Assembly: GCA_963800395.1 (NCBI GenBank)
Contig: CAWDBD010000012.1
Coordinates: 11,003 to 75,002, forward strand
DNA from: DASSBG01 sp963800395
Lineage (GTDB): Bacteria > Pseudomonadota > Gammaproteobacteria > Xanthomonadales > Rhodanobacteraceae
DNA length: 64,000 bases
Direction: 5' to 3'
Position 1 is the stretch's first letter; every line of letters begins with the position of its first letter. The translations under genes were made by a program, and so were the position numbers. Of this stretch, positions 41,954 to 49,219 are shown piece by piece. The notes under the pieces were generated by a model. That model saw only the letters and a list, made by a program, of their open reading frames with translations. It was not told the origin of the DNA and searched no databases.

Positions 41954-42832
41954 ATGGATATCACCGCACAGATGGTCAAGGAGCTGCGCGAGCGCTCCGG
42001 TGTCGGCATGATGGAATGCAAGAAGGCCCTGGTCGAGAATCAGGGTGACATCGACGTGGCCATGGAATGGCTGCGCAAGCAGGGCCTGGCCAAGGCCGAC
42101 AAGAAGTCCAGCCGCGTGGCTGCCGAAGGCCGCATTGCCGTGGCCCAGGACAAGCACTCGGCGGTACTGGTCGAAGTCAACTGCGAGACCGATTTCGTGG
42201 CCAAGGACGACAACTTCGTCAAGTTCAGCGACAAAGTCGCCGAAGTGGCCCTGGAAAACAAGCTGGATGACATCGAGGCACTGAAGAATGCCGAATATGC
42301 CGATGGCACCAGCGTTGAAGATACGGCCAAGGGCCTGATCGCCAAGATTGGCGAAAACATCCAGGTCCGTCGCATGACACGGATTGCCAGCGAAGGCACG
42401 ATTGCCAGCTATATCCACGGTGGTCGCATCGGCGTCCTGGTGGCGCTCAAGGGCGGCAATTCCGAGCTCGCCAAGGGCATCGCCATGCATGTGGCGGCCA
42501 TGAACCCGGCCTATATCTCCGCTGACGACGTTCCGGCCGAGATCGTGGAAAAGGAAAAGGAGATCGCCAAGGGCCAGATGAGCGAGAAGGACAAGGCCAA
42601 GCCGGCCGATATCCTGGAGAAGATCGTCAGCGGCAAGATCAACAAGGTTGTTTCCGAGATGACCCTGACCGGCCAGGCCTACGTGCTCGACACCAACATC
42701 AAGGTGGAGCAGGCACTGAAGGAAGCCGGCGCCACGGTCGAAGCCGTGCAGCGTCTGGCCGTCGGCGAAGGCATCGAGAAGAAGGAAGAGGATTTCCACG
42801 CCGAAGTGATGAAGCAGGCCGGACTCGCCTGA
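41954..42832 (+). CDS. tsf: elongation factor Ts
   Basis: EF-Ts regenerates EF-Tu-GTP by expelling GDP. The 292 residues include the N-terminal UBA-like helix bundle (MVKELRERSGVGMMECKKAL), the VEVNCETDFVAKDDNF motif whose Asp-Phe inserts near the EF-Tu Mg site, the core subdomains (YIHGGRIGVLVALKGG, HVAAMNPAYIS) and the C-terminal module. Length equals the family norm. GAGGAAACACCA precedes ATG 41954. A T-tailed terminator follows at 42857. Confidence 0.97.
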   Translation: MDITAQMVKELRERSGVGMMECKKALVENQGDIDVAMEWLRKQGLAKADKKSSRVAAEGRIAVAQDKHSAVLVEVNCETDFVAKDDNFVKFSDKVAEVALENKLDDIEALKNAEYADGTSVEDTAKGLIAKIGENIQVRRMTRIASEGTIASYIHGGRIGVLVALKGGNSELAKGIAMHVAAMNPAYISADDVPAEIVEKEKEIAKGQMSEKDKAKPADILEKIVSGKINKVVSEMTLTGQAYVLDTNIKVEQALKEAGATVEAVQRLAVGEGIEKKEEDFHAEVMKQAGLA

Positions 42833-42856
42833 GCCTCCAGCACAAGCGTTACCGAA

Positions 42857-42886
42857 AGGGCCGCGCATCGTCGCGGCTCTTTTTTT
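42857..42886 (+). terminator. intrinsic terminator of rpsB-tsf
   Basis: AGGGCCGCG pairs with CGCGGCTCT (9 bp including one G-U) around a six-base loop and is followed by seven Ts. It lies 25 bases after the tsf stop. Confidence 0.9.
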
Positions 42887-42903
42887 GCAGACGCCGCCCC
42901 TTC

Positions 42904-42952
42904 GGGGCTCGGGACTCGGGACTCGGGACTCGGGACTCGGGGCTCGGGACTC
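42904..42952. repeat. heptanucleotide tandem array, locus B (7 units)
   Basis: Seven units run in order: GGGGCTC, four GGGACTC, GGGGCTC, GGGACTC. It sits 18 bases after the tsf terminator and abuts the truncated cupredoxin fragment. Two units carry the same A-to-G variant, which also occurs in the lpxB copy. Confidence 0.97.
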
Positions 42953-42956
42953 GCAA

Positions 42957-43127
42957 AAGAGTAGTCTCCTCTCCCCGGGCTGGTGGTGCAGTTGAGCGAG
43001 CATATGAAGCGGTGGTCGTCGACGTGCACCTTGTGCAGGCCGACGCGCCATTGATGAACAATACGCTGTCGCCCAGGCAGATCGCGAGCTGGGCCGGCCG
43101 GAAAGGTCCGATCCGTGTTGGCAGTCA
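42957..43127 (-). pseudogene. degraded cupredoxin-domain fragment
   Basis: On the minus strand one frame reads RIGPFRPAQLAICLGDSVLF then ING, and the neighbouring frame continues GLHKVHVDDHRFICSLNCTT then SPGRGDY. Joined after FING, this matches the blue-copper pattern FxPAxLxIxxGDxVxFxNxG, then xHNVxADDxxFxCxxxC, used by small secreted plastocyanin/azurin-like proteins. The first His and the Cys ligand region are present. The start, the signal peptide and the C-terminal copper loop are missing. The 3' end runs straight into heptamer array B. I read it as a gene remnant cut by the repeat and by a frame change near 43052; the family call is by eye. Confidence 0.5.
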
Positions 43128-43220
43128 CCGCCGTCACAGCCACCCTGGACGGCAGCGTCCCTGCTCGGCCCGTTTGACGTTACAATGCGGGGGTTTGCCC
43201 AACCAGCCAGGACTCCGATC

Positions 43221-43943
43221 ATGAGTAAAGAACTCAAGTACAAGCGCATCTTGCTCAAATTGTCTGGTGAGGCACTGATGGGCAATGAGGACTACGGCAT
43301 TGATCCGAAGGTGATCCAGCGCCTGGCGCGCGAAATCCTGGAGGCACGCCAGCATGGGGCACAAGTCGGTGTCGTGATCGGTGGCGGCAACATCTTCCGC
43401 GGCGCCGGCCTGGCCGCCAGCGGCATGGACCGCGTGACCGGCGATCACATGGGCATGCTGGCAACGGTCATCAATGCCCTGGCCATGCAGGACGCACTGG
43501 AGAAGCTGGGTGGCTACGCGCGCACCATGAGCGCCATCAAGATCAACGAGGTGTGCGAGGATTTCATCCGCCGCCGCGCCATCCGGCACCTCGAGAAAGG
43601 CCGGATCGTGCTTTTTGCGGCGGGCACCGGCAACCCGTTCTTCACTACCGATTCGGCTGCGGCGCTGCGTGCCATCGAGATCGGTGCCGAATTGCTGCTC
43701 AAGGCGACCAAGGTGGACGGCGTGTATTCGGCTGATCCGGCCAAGGACAGTACGGCCAAGCTGTACAAGCATCTCAGCTACAAGGAGGTGATTCGCAGCA
43801 ACCTGCAGGTGATGGACACCAGCGCCATCGCCCTGTGCCGCGACCACCAGATCCCGCTGCGCATTTACAACATCGACCAATCCGGCGCCCTGATGCGCAT
43901 CCTGCGCGGCGAGGATATCGGCACACTGGTGGATTCGGCGTAG
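43221..43943 (+). CDS. pyrH: UMP kinase
   Basis: PyrH phosphorylates UMP to UDP, is a hexamer and is regulated by GTP and UTP. The 240 residues begin KYKRILLKLSGEALMG (phosphate-binding Lys and Gly). They contain VVIGGGNIFRGAGLAASGMDRVTGDHMGMLATVIN, the ATP-binding LLKATKVDGVYSADPAKD, and the C-terminal YNIDQSGALMRILRGEDIGT. Length equals E. coli PyrH (241). ATG 43221 is in frame with an upstream ATG at 43185, but the latter falls in the promoter region (TACAAT at 43181). The stop TAG at 43941 is the first codon of a TAGGGTGCGC repeat. Confidence 0.97.
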   Translation: MSKELKYKRILLKLSGEALMGNEDYGIDPKVIQRLAREILEARQHGAQVGVVIGGGNIFRGAGLAASGMDRVTGDHMGMLATVINALAMQDALEKLGGYARTMSAIKINEVCEDFIRRRAIRHLEKGRIVLFAAGTGNPFFTTDSAAALRAIEIGAELLLKATKVDGVYSADPAKDSTAKLYKHLSYKEVIRSNLQVMDTSAIALCRDHQIPLRIYNIDQSGALMRILRGEDIGTLVDSA

Positions 43944-44008
43944 GGTGCGCCGACGCAGGAAACACACCACGCGATGCAAGGCCTGCATGATGCGCTTCGC
44001 CACACCGT

Positions 44009-44085
44009 AGGGTGCTGCTGAGCGCAGCGAAGCGCACCATTGCCTACCTCGCGCCACGGTGCGCTTCGTTCCTCGGCAGCACCCT
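44009..44085. repeat. inverted-repeat element between pyrH and frr
   Basis: The left arm 44009-44038 (AGGGTGCTGC...GAAGCGCACC) is the reverse complement of 44058-44085 except for a 2-base gap and a few changes; 19 bases lie between. A second partial copy (TAGGGTGCGCC) begins at the pyrH stop at 43941. The element looks like a small non-autonomous repeat. As RNA it would form a strong stem between pyrH and frr. Confidence 0.6.
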
Positions 44086-44149
44086 GCGGGGACACCGCTA
44101 TCCTTTTCCTCTGGTCCCTGTCGTGCTCCGGCCCGAGTCCCGAAGTTGC

Positions 44150-44155
44150 TATACT
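44150..44155 (+). promoter_or_regulatory. frr -10 box (TATACT)
   Basis: TATACT lies 29 bases before the frr start, with weak -35 similarity. A short heptamer trace (CCCGAGTCCCGA, 44132-44143) lies directly upstream of it, inside the spacer. Confidence 0.4.
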
Positions 44156-44184
44156 CGCCCAGATACCCGCACCCGGAACAATTC

Positions 44185-44742
44185 ATGCTTGACGAAATCA
44201 ACAAGGATGCCAGTACCCGCATGCAGAAGAGCGTGGAATCGCTCAGAAGCGAGTTGCAGCGCCTGCGTACCGGGCGCGCCAGTACGGCACTGGTGGAAAC
44301 AGTGCAGGTACCCTACTACGGCTCCGACGTACCCTTGAGTCAGGTCGCCAACGTGGTGGTCAGCGACTCGCGCACACTGACTATCTCGCCGTGGGAGAAG
44401 CCCATGGTCAAGGAGGTGGAAAAGGCCCTGCTCAGCTCCGATATCGGTATCACGCCGAACGTGGCGGGTACCACTATCCGCCTCATCATGCCCGCACTGA
44501 CCGAAGAGCGCCGCCGCGAACTGGCCAAGCATGTCGGCCATGAAGCCGAGAATGCCAAGGTGGCAGTGCGCAACATCCGCCGCGACGCGATCCACCAGGT
44601 CAAGGAGCTGCTCAAGGAAAAGGAAATTTCCGAGGACGACGAGCACCGCGCAGAAGACGATATCCAGAAACTGACCGACCAGTTCACCGCCAAAGTGGAC
44701 GAGGTGGCCAGGATCAAGGAAGACGAACTGATGTCCATGTAG
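44185..44742 (+). CDS. frr: ribosome recycling factor
   Basis: Frr splits the post-termination ribosome with EF-G. The 185 residues show the tRNA-mimic signature: MQKSVESLRSELQRLRTGRA at the N-terminus, the small beta domain VQVPYYGSDVPLSQVANVVV, then ISPWEKPMVKEVEKALLSSD and GTTIRLIMPALTEERRRELAK. Long helices follow, ending VDEVARIKEDELMSM. Length equals E. coli (185). The start is ATG 44185; the open frame extends upstream to 44059 but that part covers the repeat and promoter. Confidence 0.97.
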   Translation: MLDEINKDASTRMQKSVESLRSELQRLRTGRASTALVETVQVPYYGSDVPLSQVANVVVSDSRTLTISPWEKPMVKEVEKALLSSDIGITPNVAGTTIRLIMPALTEERRRELAKHVGHEAENAKVAVRNIRRDAIHQVKELLKEKEISEDDEHRAEDDIQKLTDQFTAKVDEVARIKEDELMSM

Positions 44743-44872
44743 TACATGGGGCCGGAAAACCGAGCAGCAGAAACGCAAGCGACTGCGACTCCGAGATCCC
44801 GGCCCGCCGTGCTGCCAACCAGGCTCCTGCGCGGAGCCAACTGAATCAACAGTCTCCTGATCGCCTGCCATC

Positions 44873-45613
44873 ATGCCACCTGCCAGCTCTGATACAGACC
44901 GAATGCCGCGGCACGTGGCCATCGTCATGGATGGCAATGGTCGTTGGGCGAAACAGCGCCACCGTCCACGCAGCTTCGGCCACCGGGCCGGTCAGAAAGC
45001 CCTGCGCGCCACGGTTGAATTCTGTCTGCGCCAGGGCATTGCGCACCTGACCCTGTTCGCCTTCTCCAGCGAAAACTGGAAGCGCCCCGACGAAGAAGTG
45101 GGCGCATTGATGGAGTTGTTCCTGACGGCGCTGGACAAGGAAGTCGACGAGTTGCACGGGTACGGCGTACGTATCCGCTTTGTCGGGGATCTGTCGGCTT
45201 TCAGCGAGCCCTTGCGCATGCGCATGGCAGCCGCCAGCAAGAAGACCGAAAGCAACGACAAGCTGATCGCCAACATCTGTGTCAACTATGGTGGCCGCTG
45301 GGATATCGCCCAGGCGGCGCGGCGCGTGGCCATCTCGGCAGCCAATGGCGAGCTGGAAGCGCTCGACATCGACGAGGAGAATCTTGCGCGATTCATGTGT
45401 CTGGGCAGCCAGCCGCCGCCGGACCTCATGATCCGTACCGGTGGCGAACATCGCATCAGCAACTTCCTGTTGTGGCAGATTGCCTATACAGAGTTGTACT
45501 TCACCGATACCCTGTGGCCTGATTTTGATGCGGCATGCATGCGCGAAGCGCTTGATGATTTTGCCCGTCGCCAACGTCGCTACGGCCAGACACCGGAACA
45601 GGCAGAACATTGA
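44873..45613 (+). CDS. uppS: undecaprenyl diphosphate synthase
   Basis: UppS is a cis-prenyltransferase that adds eight isopentenyl units to farnesyl diphosphate, making the carrier lipid for peptidoglycan and O-antigen. The 246 residues include HVAIVMDGNGRWAKQRHRPR with the catalytic Asp, FGHRAGQKALR, FAFSSENWKRP, ANICVNYGGRWDI, and PDLMIRTGGEHRISNFLLWQ then IAYTELYFTDTLWPDF. The usual RTGGEQRLSNF is here RTGGEHRISNF, a mild variant. ATG 44873 has no strong ribosome site; ATG 44903 is the alternative. cdsA follows after 25 bases. Confidence 0.95.
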   Translation: MPPASSDTDRMPRHVAIVMDGNGRWAKQRHRPRSFGHRAGQKALRATVEFCLRQGIAHLTLFAFSSENWKRPDEEVGALMELFLTALDKEVDELHGYGVRIRFVGDLSAFSEPLRMRMAAASKKTESNDKLIANICVNYGGRWDIAQAARRVAISAANGELEALDIDEENLARFMCLGSQPPPDLMIRTGGEHRISNFLLWQIAYTELYFTDTLWPDFDAACMREALDDFARRQRRYGQTPEQAEH

Positions 45614-45638
45614 ACAACGAGCCCCACCAGGAAACCGC

Positions 45639-46454
45639 ATGTTGATACAACGGATCTTGACTGCATTGGTGCTGGCGCCCCTGGTGGTGGCAGCCGTGCT
45701 GTGGCTCCCGGCTCCGGCCATGACCATTCTCGCGGCCTTGATCTTCATGCTCGGCTTCGACGAGTGGGTGATGCTTTGCGGTTTTCGGGGCAAGACGACG
45801 CGCGTAATGATTGCTCTGGCCATGGCGGCAATATTCGCGGCGCTCTACCTGTGGCATCCGCCATGGCTCGACCCCCTTTTGCTGTGCATTGGCACGCTGT
45901 GGTGGCTGCTGGTCCTGCTCTGGCTTCGAAACATGAGCTTTGCAGCCGCTCCCACACGTCAGAACGGCCTGCTCAAGCTGGTGGCCGGTCTGCTCACCAT
46001 CATTCCGGCCTGGGCGGCCTTGCTGTGGCTGCACGCCCATTCGCAATACGGCATCTGGCTGCTGATCGCCCTGTTGATGGTATGGGGCGCTGATATCGGA
46101 GCCTATTTTGCCGGAACCTTGTTCGGTCGCCGCAAGCTGGCTCCTCATATCAGCCCGGGCAAGACCTGGGCCGGGGTCTACGGAGCCCTGTTCGTATCCT
46201 TGCTGGTCGCCCTGGTTGCGGGCTGGCTACTGCACCTGGCCTGGCCCACCCTGATTGGCTTGCTGGTGCTCACGGTCATCGCGGTGGCTGCGTCGATCAT
46301 CGGGGATCTGCTGGAAAGCCTTGCCAAGCGGCATGCCCTGGTCAAGGACTCGGGTGCGCTGTTTCCCGGCCACGGCGGCTTGATGGATCGCATGGACAGC
46401 GTATGCGCGCTGCTGCCTGTTTTTGCCCTGGGTGTGTGGTTGCTGGGCCTGTGA
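45639..46454 (+). CDS. cdsA: phosphatidate cytidylyltransferase
   Basis: CdsA makes CDP-diacylglycerol from phosphatidate and CTP, the entry to all bacterial phospholipids. The 271-residue protein has seven or eight membrane helices. It has the family signature near the C-terminus, SLAKRHALVKDSGALFPGHG then GLMDRMDS, with the Mg-binding Asp residues, and GRRKLAPHISPGKTWAG in the cytosolic loop. ATG 45639 follows CAGGA. It is in the conserved uppS-cdsA-dxr-rseP order. Confidence 0.95.
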   Translation: MLIQRILTALVLAPLVVAAVLWLPAPAMTILAALIFMLGFDEWVMLCGFRGKTTRVMIALAMAAIFAALYLWHPPWLDPLLLCIGTLWWLLVLLWLRNMSFAAAPTRQNGLLKLVAGLLTIIPAWAALLWLHAHSQYGIWLLIALLMVWGADIGAYFAGTLFGRRKLAPHISPGKTWAGVYGALFVSLLVALVAGWLLHLAWPTLIGLLVLTVIAVAASIIGDLLESLAKRHALVKDSGALFPGHGGLMDRMDSVCALLPVFALGVWLLGL

Positions 46455-46569
46455 TGCCGGCTGCTGTCTCACATCGAGCACAATGCCATGGGCCGTGGCT
46501 CGGCATGCGCAATGGCCGTGTCACCGGGCAGGCAGCGCTCCGGTCCGGGCATGAACGAGCGCAACCCGC

Positions 46570-47751
46570 ATGAAGCAGGTTGCGATTCTGGGAGCCACCG
46601 GCTCGATCGGAGCCAGCGCACTGGATGTCATCACGCGGCACCCGGACCGCTTTCGCGCCAGCGTCCTGAGCGCGCACCGAAACGTGACGGCGTTGGCTGA
46701 GCTGTGTGCCCGCCACCAGCCGGACCTGGCCATCATCGCCGACGCCAACTGCAAGGACTCGCTGGCCAGGGCTTTGCATGAGCGCGGCGTGCACTGTGAG
46801 CTTGAAGCCGGCCCCGATGCCCTGAGCGCCGCCGTGTCGGGCGATGCCTGCGACACGGTCATCGCGGCCATTGTTGGCGCGGCCGGACTGGAATCGACCC
46901 TGGCTGCGGCCGCCAGCGGCAAACGCCTGCTGCTGGCAAACAAGGAAGCCGTGGTCATGGCCGGGCCGCTGCTGCGACGCGCGCTCGACCTGGGTGGTGG
47001 CGTGCTTGTTCCGGTCGACTCCGAACACAATGCGCTGTTCCAGTGCCTGCCCTCACCGCATCACGATCTCGAGGCCGCAGGGGTACGCCGCCTGCTGCTG
47101 ACCGCCTCGGGCGGACCGTTTCGAGGGCGCAGCCGGGCGCAGCTGGCCGCAGTCACGCCGGAGCAGGCCTGCGCCCACCCGAATTGGGACATGGGCCGCA
47201 AGATTTCGGTCGACTCGGCCACGCTCATGAACAAGGGCCTGGAAGTCATCGAGGCACGGGTGCTTTTCAATGCACCGATCGACGCCATCGAGGTTGTCGT
47301 GCACCCGCAAAGCATCGTGCATTCGCTGGTCGAATATGCCGACGGTTCGCACCTGGCACAACTCGGCAACCCCGACATGCGTACCGCGCTGGCCCACGCC
47401 CTGGCATGGCCGGAGCGGGTCGAGGCCGGGGTCGGGCCTCTGGACCTGGCTAGCATTGGTCGGCTCGATTTCGAGGCCCCGGACACGGATACCTTCCGCT
47501 GCCTGCCGCTGGCCTGGCAGGCCTTGCGCGACGGCGGCGATGCCGCCACGCTGCTCAACGCGGCCAACGAGGTGGCTGTCCAGGGCTTCCTCGATGGCCA
47601 ACTGCCCTTCCTGGCCATCGCCGAGGTGATCGAGGAAACCCTCAATCACCTGCAGGCGCAAGCTGTGACTGATGTCGGTCACCTTGTTCAGCGCGATTTA
47701 ACGGCGCGTGAAGCCGCACAAAGTATCATGCAGGATCGTTTTGCCCGATGA
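46570..47751 (+). CDS. dxr: 1-deoxy-D-xylulose 5-phosphate reductoisomerase
   Basis: Dxr converts DXP to 2-C-methyl-D-erythritol 4-phosphate with NADPH, the committed step of the MEP isoprenoid pathway that feeds UppS. The 393 residues show the NADPH motif VAILGATGSIGASALDVI, LLLANKEAVVMAG, VDSEHNALFQCLP with the metal Asp and Glu, LTASGGPFRG, and NWDMGRKISVDSATLMNKGLEVIEA with the active-site Lys and Glu. Length fits E. coli (398). The ribosome site before ATG 46570 is weak. There are 115 bp between cdsA and dxr. Confidence 0.96.
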   Translation: MKQVAILGATGSIGASALDVITRHPDRFRASVLSAHRNVTALAELCARHQPDLAIIADANCKDSLARALHERGVHCELEAGPDALSAAVSGDACDTVIAAIVGAAGLESTLAAAASGKRLLLANKEAVVMAGPLLRRALDLGGGVLVPVDSEHNALFQCLPSPHHDLEAAGVRRLLLTASGGPFRGRSRAQLAAVTPEQACAHPNWDMGRKISVDSATLMNKGLEVIEARVLFNAPIDAIEVVVHPQSIVHSLVEYADGSHLAQLGNPDMRTALAHALAWPERVEAGVGPLDLASIGRLDFEAPDTDTFRCLPLAWQALRDGGDAATLLNAANEVAVQGFLDGQLPFLAIAEVIEETLNHLQAQAVTDVGHLVQRDLTAREAAQSIMQDRFAR

Positions 47752-47825
47752 CGGCCTGCATGCGCCCCGCATGGCGTCCGGGTCATCGGCGTTGCAACTC
47801 TTGGAAATGACAGGTAAGCGACTCA

Positions 47826-49166
47826 GTGACTGAAATTCTTGGCTCCATCTGGTGGATGATCGTGACCCTGGGCTTGCTGGTTACGTTCCACGAATTCGGC
47901 CATTTCTGGGTGGCACGTCGCTGTGGTGTTCGCGTACTGCGCTTTTCGGTCGGTTTCGGCAATGCGCTGTGGAAGCACAAGGCCAAAAGCGGCACCGAGT
48001 TCTGGATTGCCACCATCCCGCTGGGCGGCTACGTCAAGATGCTCGACGCGCGCGAGGGCGAGGTGCCGGAGGATCAGAAGTCCCAGGAGTTCAGCAGCCA
48101 GTCGGTGTGGAAGCGCATCGCCATCGTCATCGCCGGCCCGGTCTTCAACCTGATCTTTGCGCTGGCCGCGTTCTGGCTGATGTTCACCATCGGCAAGCCG
48201 GATTTCGCTCCGGTCATCGCCACCCCGCACGGACTGGCCGCGGAAGCCGGATTCCATCATGGCGACCGCATAGTCGGCATCAATGGCAAACCGGTGGCGA
48301 CCTGGACCGGAGCACTGGACCAGTTGTCCGGCAGCATCCTGATGCGCCAGCCCGTCGAGGTCACGGTCCGCCAACAGAACAATCAGCAACACAGCCTGCA
48401 GCTGCCATTGAACAAGCTGCCCGAGAATCTGGACATGGGTGACGCACTCGGGCGCATTGGTCTGGCCTTGCAGCCGCCGCCCGCGCGAGCCGGCCAGGTA
48501 ATCCCCGATTCGCCCGCGGCCGCCGCCGGAATGCAGGACGGCGACCTGATCCTTGCCATCAATGGTCAGCCCGTGCAGGGCTTTGCGCAACTGGGCAAGG
48601 TGATCGGCGATGAGGCCGCGCAGGACCCGCACCTCAAGCTGCGCATTCAGCGGCAGGACAACACACTGACCCTGCCCGTGCTGGCGCACCAGAGCCGCCC
48701 CGATGACGGACCGCAACGCTGGACCATCGGGATCGCCGCACCGCCAGCCGAGCGCGCCACGCTGCGCTATGGCCCCTTGCGCTCCATCAGCGCGGCGCTG
48801 GATACCACCTGGGACAAGACCGCCATGACCTTCCGCATGATCGGCGGAATGCTCAGTGGCGAGACGTCCGCGCGCAACCTGTCGGGCGTCATCACCATCG
48901 CCCAGGTGGCCAACACATCGGCACAGATGGGCCTTGCCTGGTTCCTGGATTTTCTGGGTCTGATCTCGCTCAGCCTGGCGATTCTCAACATTCTGCCGAT
49001 TCCGCTGCTGGACGGCGGCCACCTGCTCTATTACCTTGTGGAGCTGGTCAAAGGCAGCCCGGTCAGCGAAAGCACCATGATTGCCGGTCAATACGTCGGC
49101 ATGGCATTGCTGGCTGCATTGATGGGCCTGGCGTTTTACAATGACATACTTCGTCTGGTGACCTGA
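47826..49166 (+). CDS. rseP: site-2 intramembrane zinc protease RseP
   Basis: RseP cleaves anti-sigma RseA inside the inner membrane during envelope stress and clears signal-peptide remnants. The 446 residues contain the zinc motif VTFHEFGHFWVARRCG (HExxH), the membrane-reentrant ATIPLGGYVKMLDARE, two tandem periplasmic PDZ domains (about 115-300), and the second active-site motif NILPIPLLDGGHLLYYLVE with the Asp ligand. The start is GTG 47826 with AGGTAAG upstream, giving MTEILGSIWWMIVTLGLLV. It is followed by bamA after 53 bp. Confidence 0.95.
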   Translation: MTEILGSIWWMIVTLGLLVTFHEFGHFWVARRCGVRVLRFSVGFGNALWKHKAKSGTEFWIATIPLGGYVKMLDAREGEVPEDQKSQEFSSQSVWKRIAIVIAGPVFNLIFALAAFWLMFTIGKPDFAPVIATPHGLAAEAGFHHGDRIVGINGKPVATWTGALDQLSGSILMRQPVEVTVRQQNNQQHSLQLPLNKLPENLDMGDALGRIGLALQPPPARAGQVIPDSPAAAAGMQDGDLILAINGQPVQGFAQLGKVIGDEAAQDPHLKLRIQRQDNTLTLPVLAHQSRPDDGPQRWTIGIAAPPAERATLRYGPLRSISAALDTTWDKTAMTFRMIGGMLSGETSARNLSGVITIAQVANTSAQMGLAWFLDFLGLISLSLAILNILPIPLLDGGHLLYYLVELVKGSPVSESTMIAGQYVGMALLAALMGLAFYNDILRLVT

Positions 49167-49219
49167 ACGTCCATGGCACACCGGCTGTCTTCTTTTTTAC
49201 CCACTTTTCGGAATCGACG

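Noticed and set aside
42679..43143. Minus-strand frame of 154 codons across array B and the end of tsf
   Set aside because: It is part antisense tsf, part repeat, part cupredoxin remnant; not a gene as it stands.
47823..49181. 452-codon minus-strand frame opposite rseP
   Set aside because: Antisense shadow; rseP has all catalytic motifs in conserved order.
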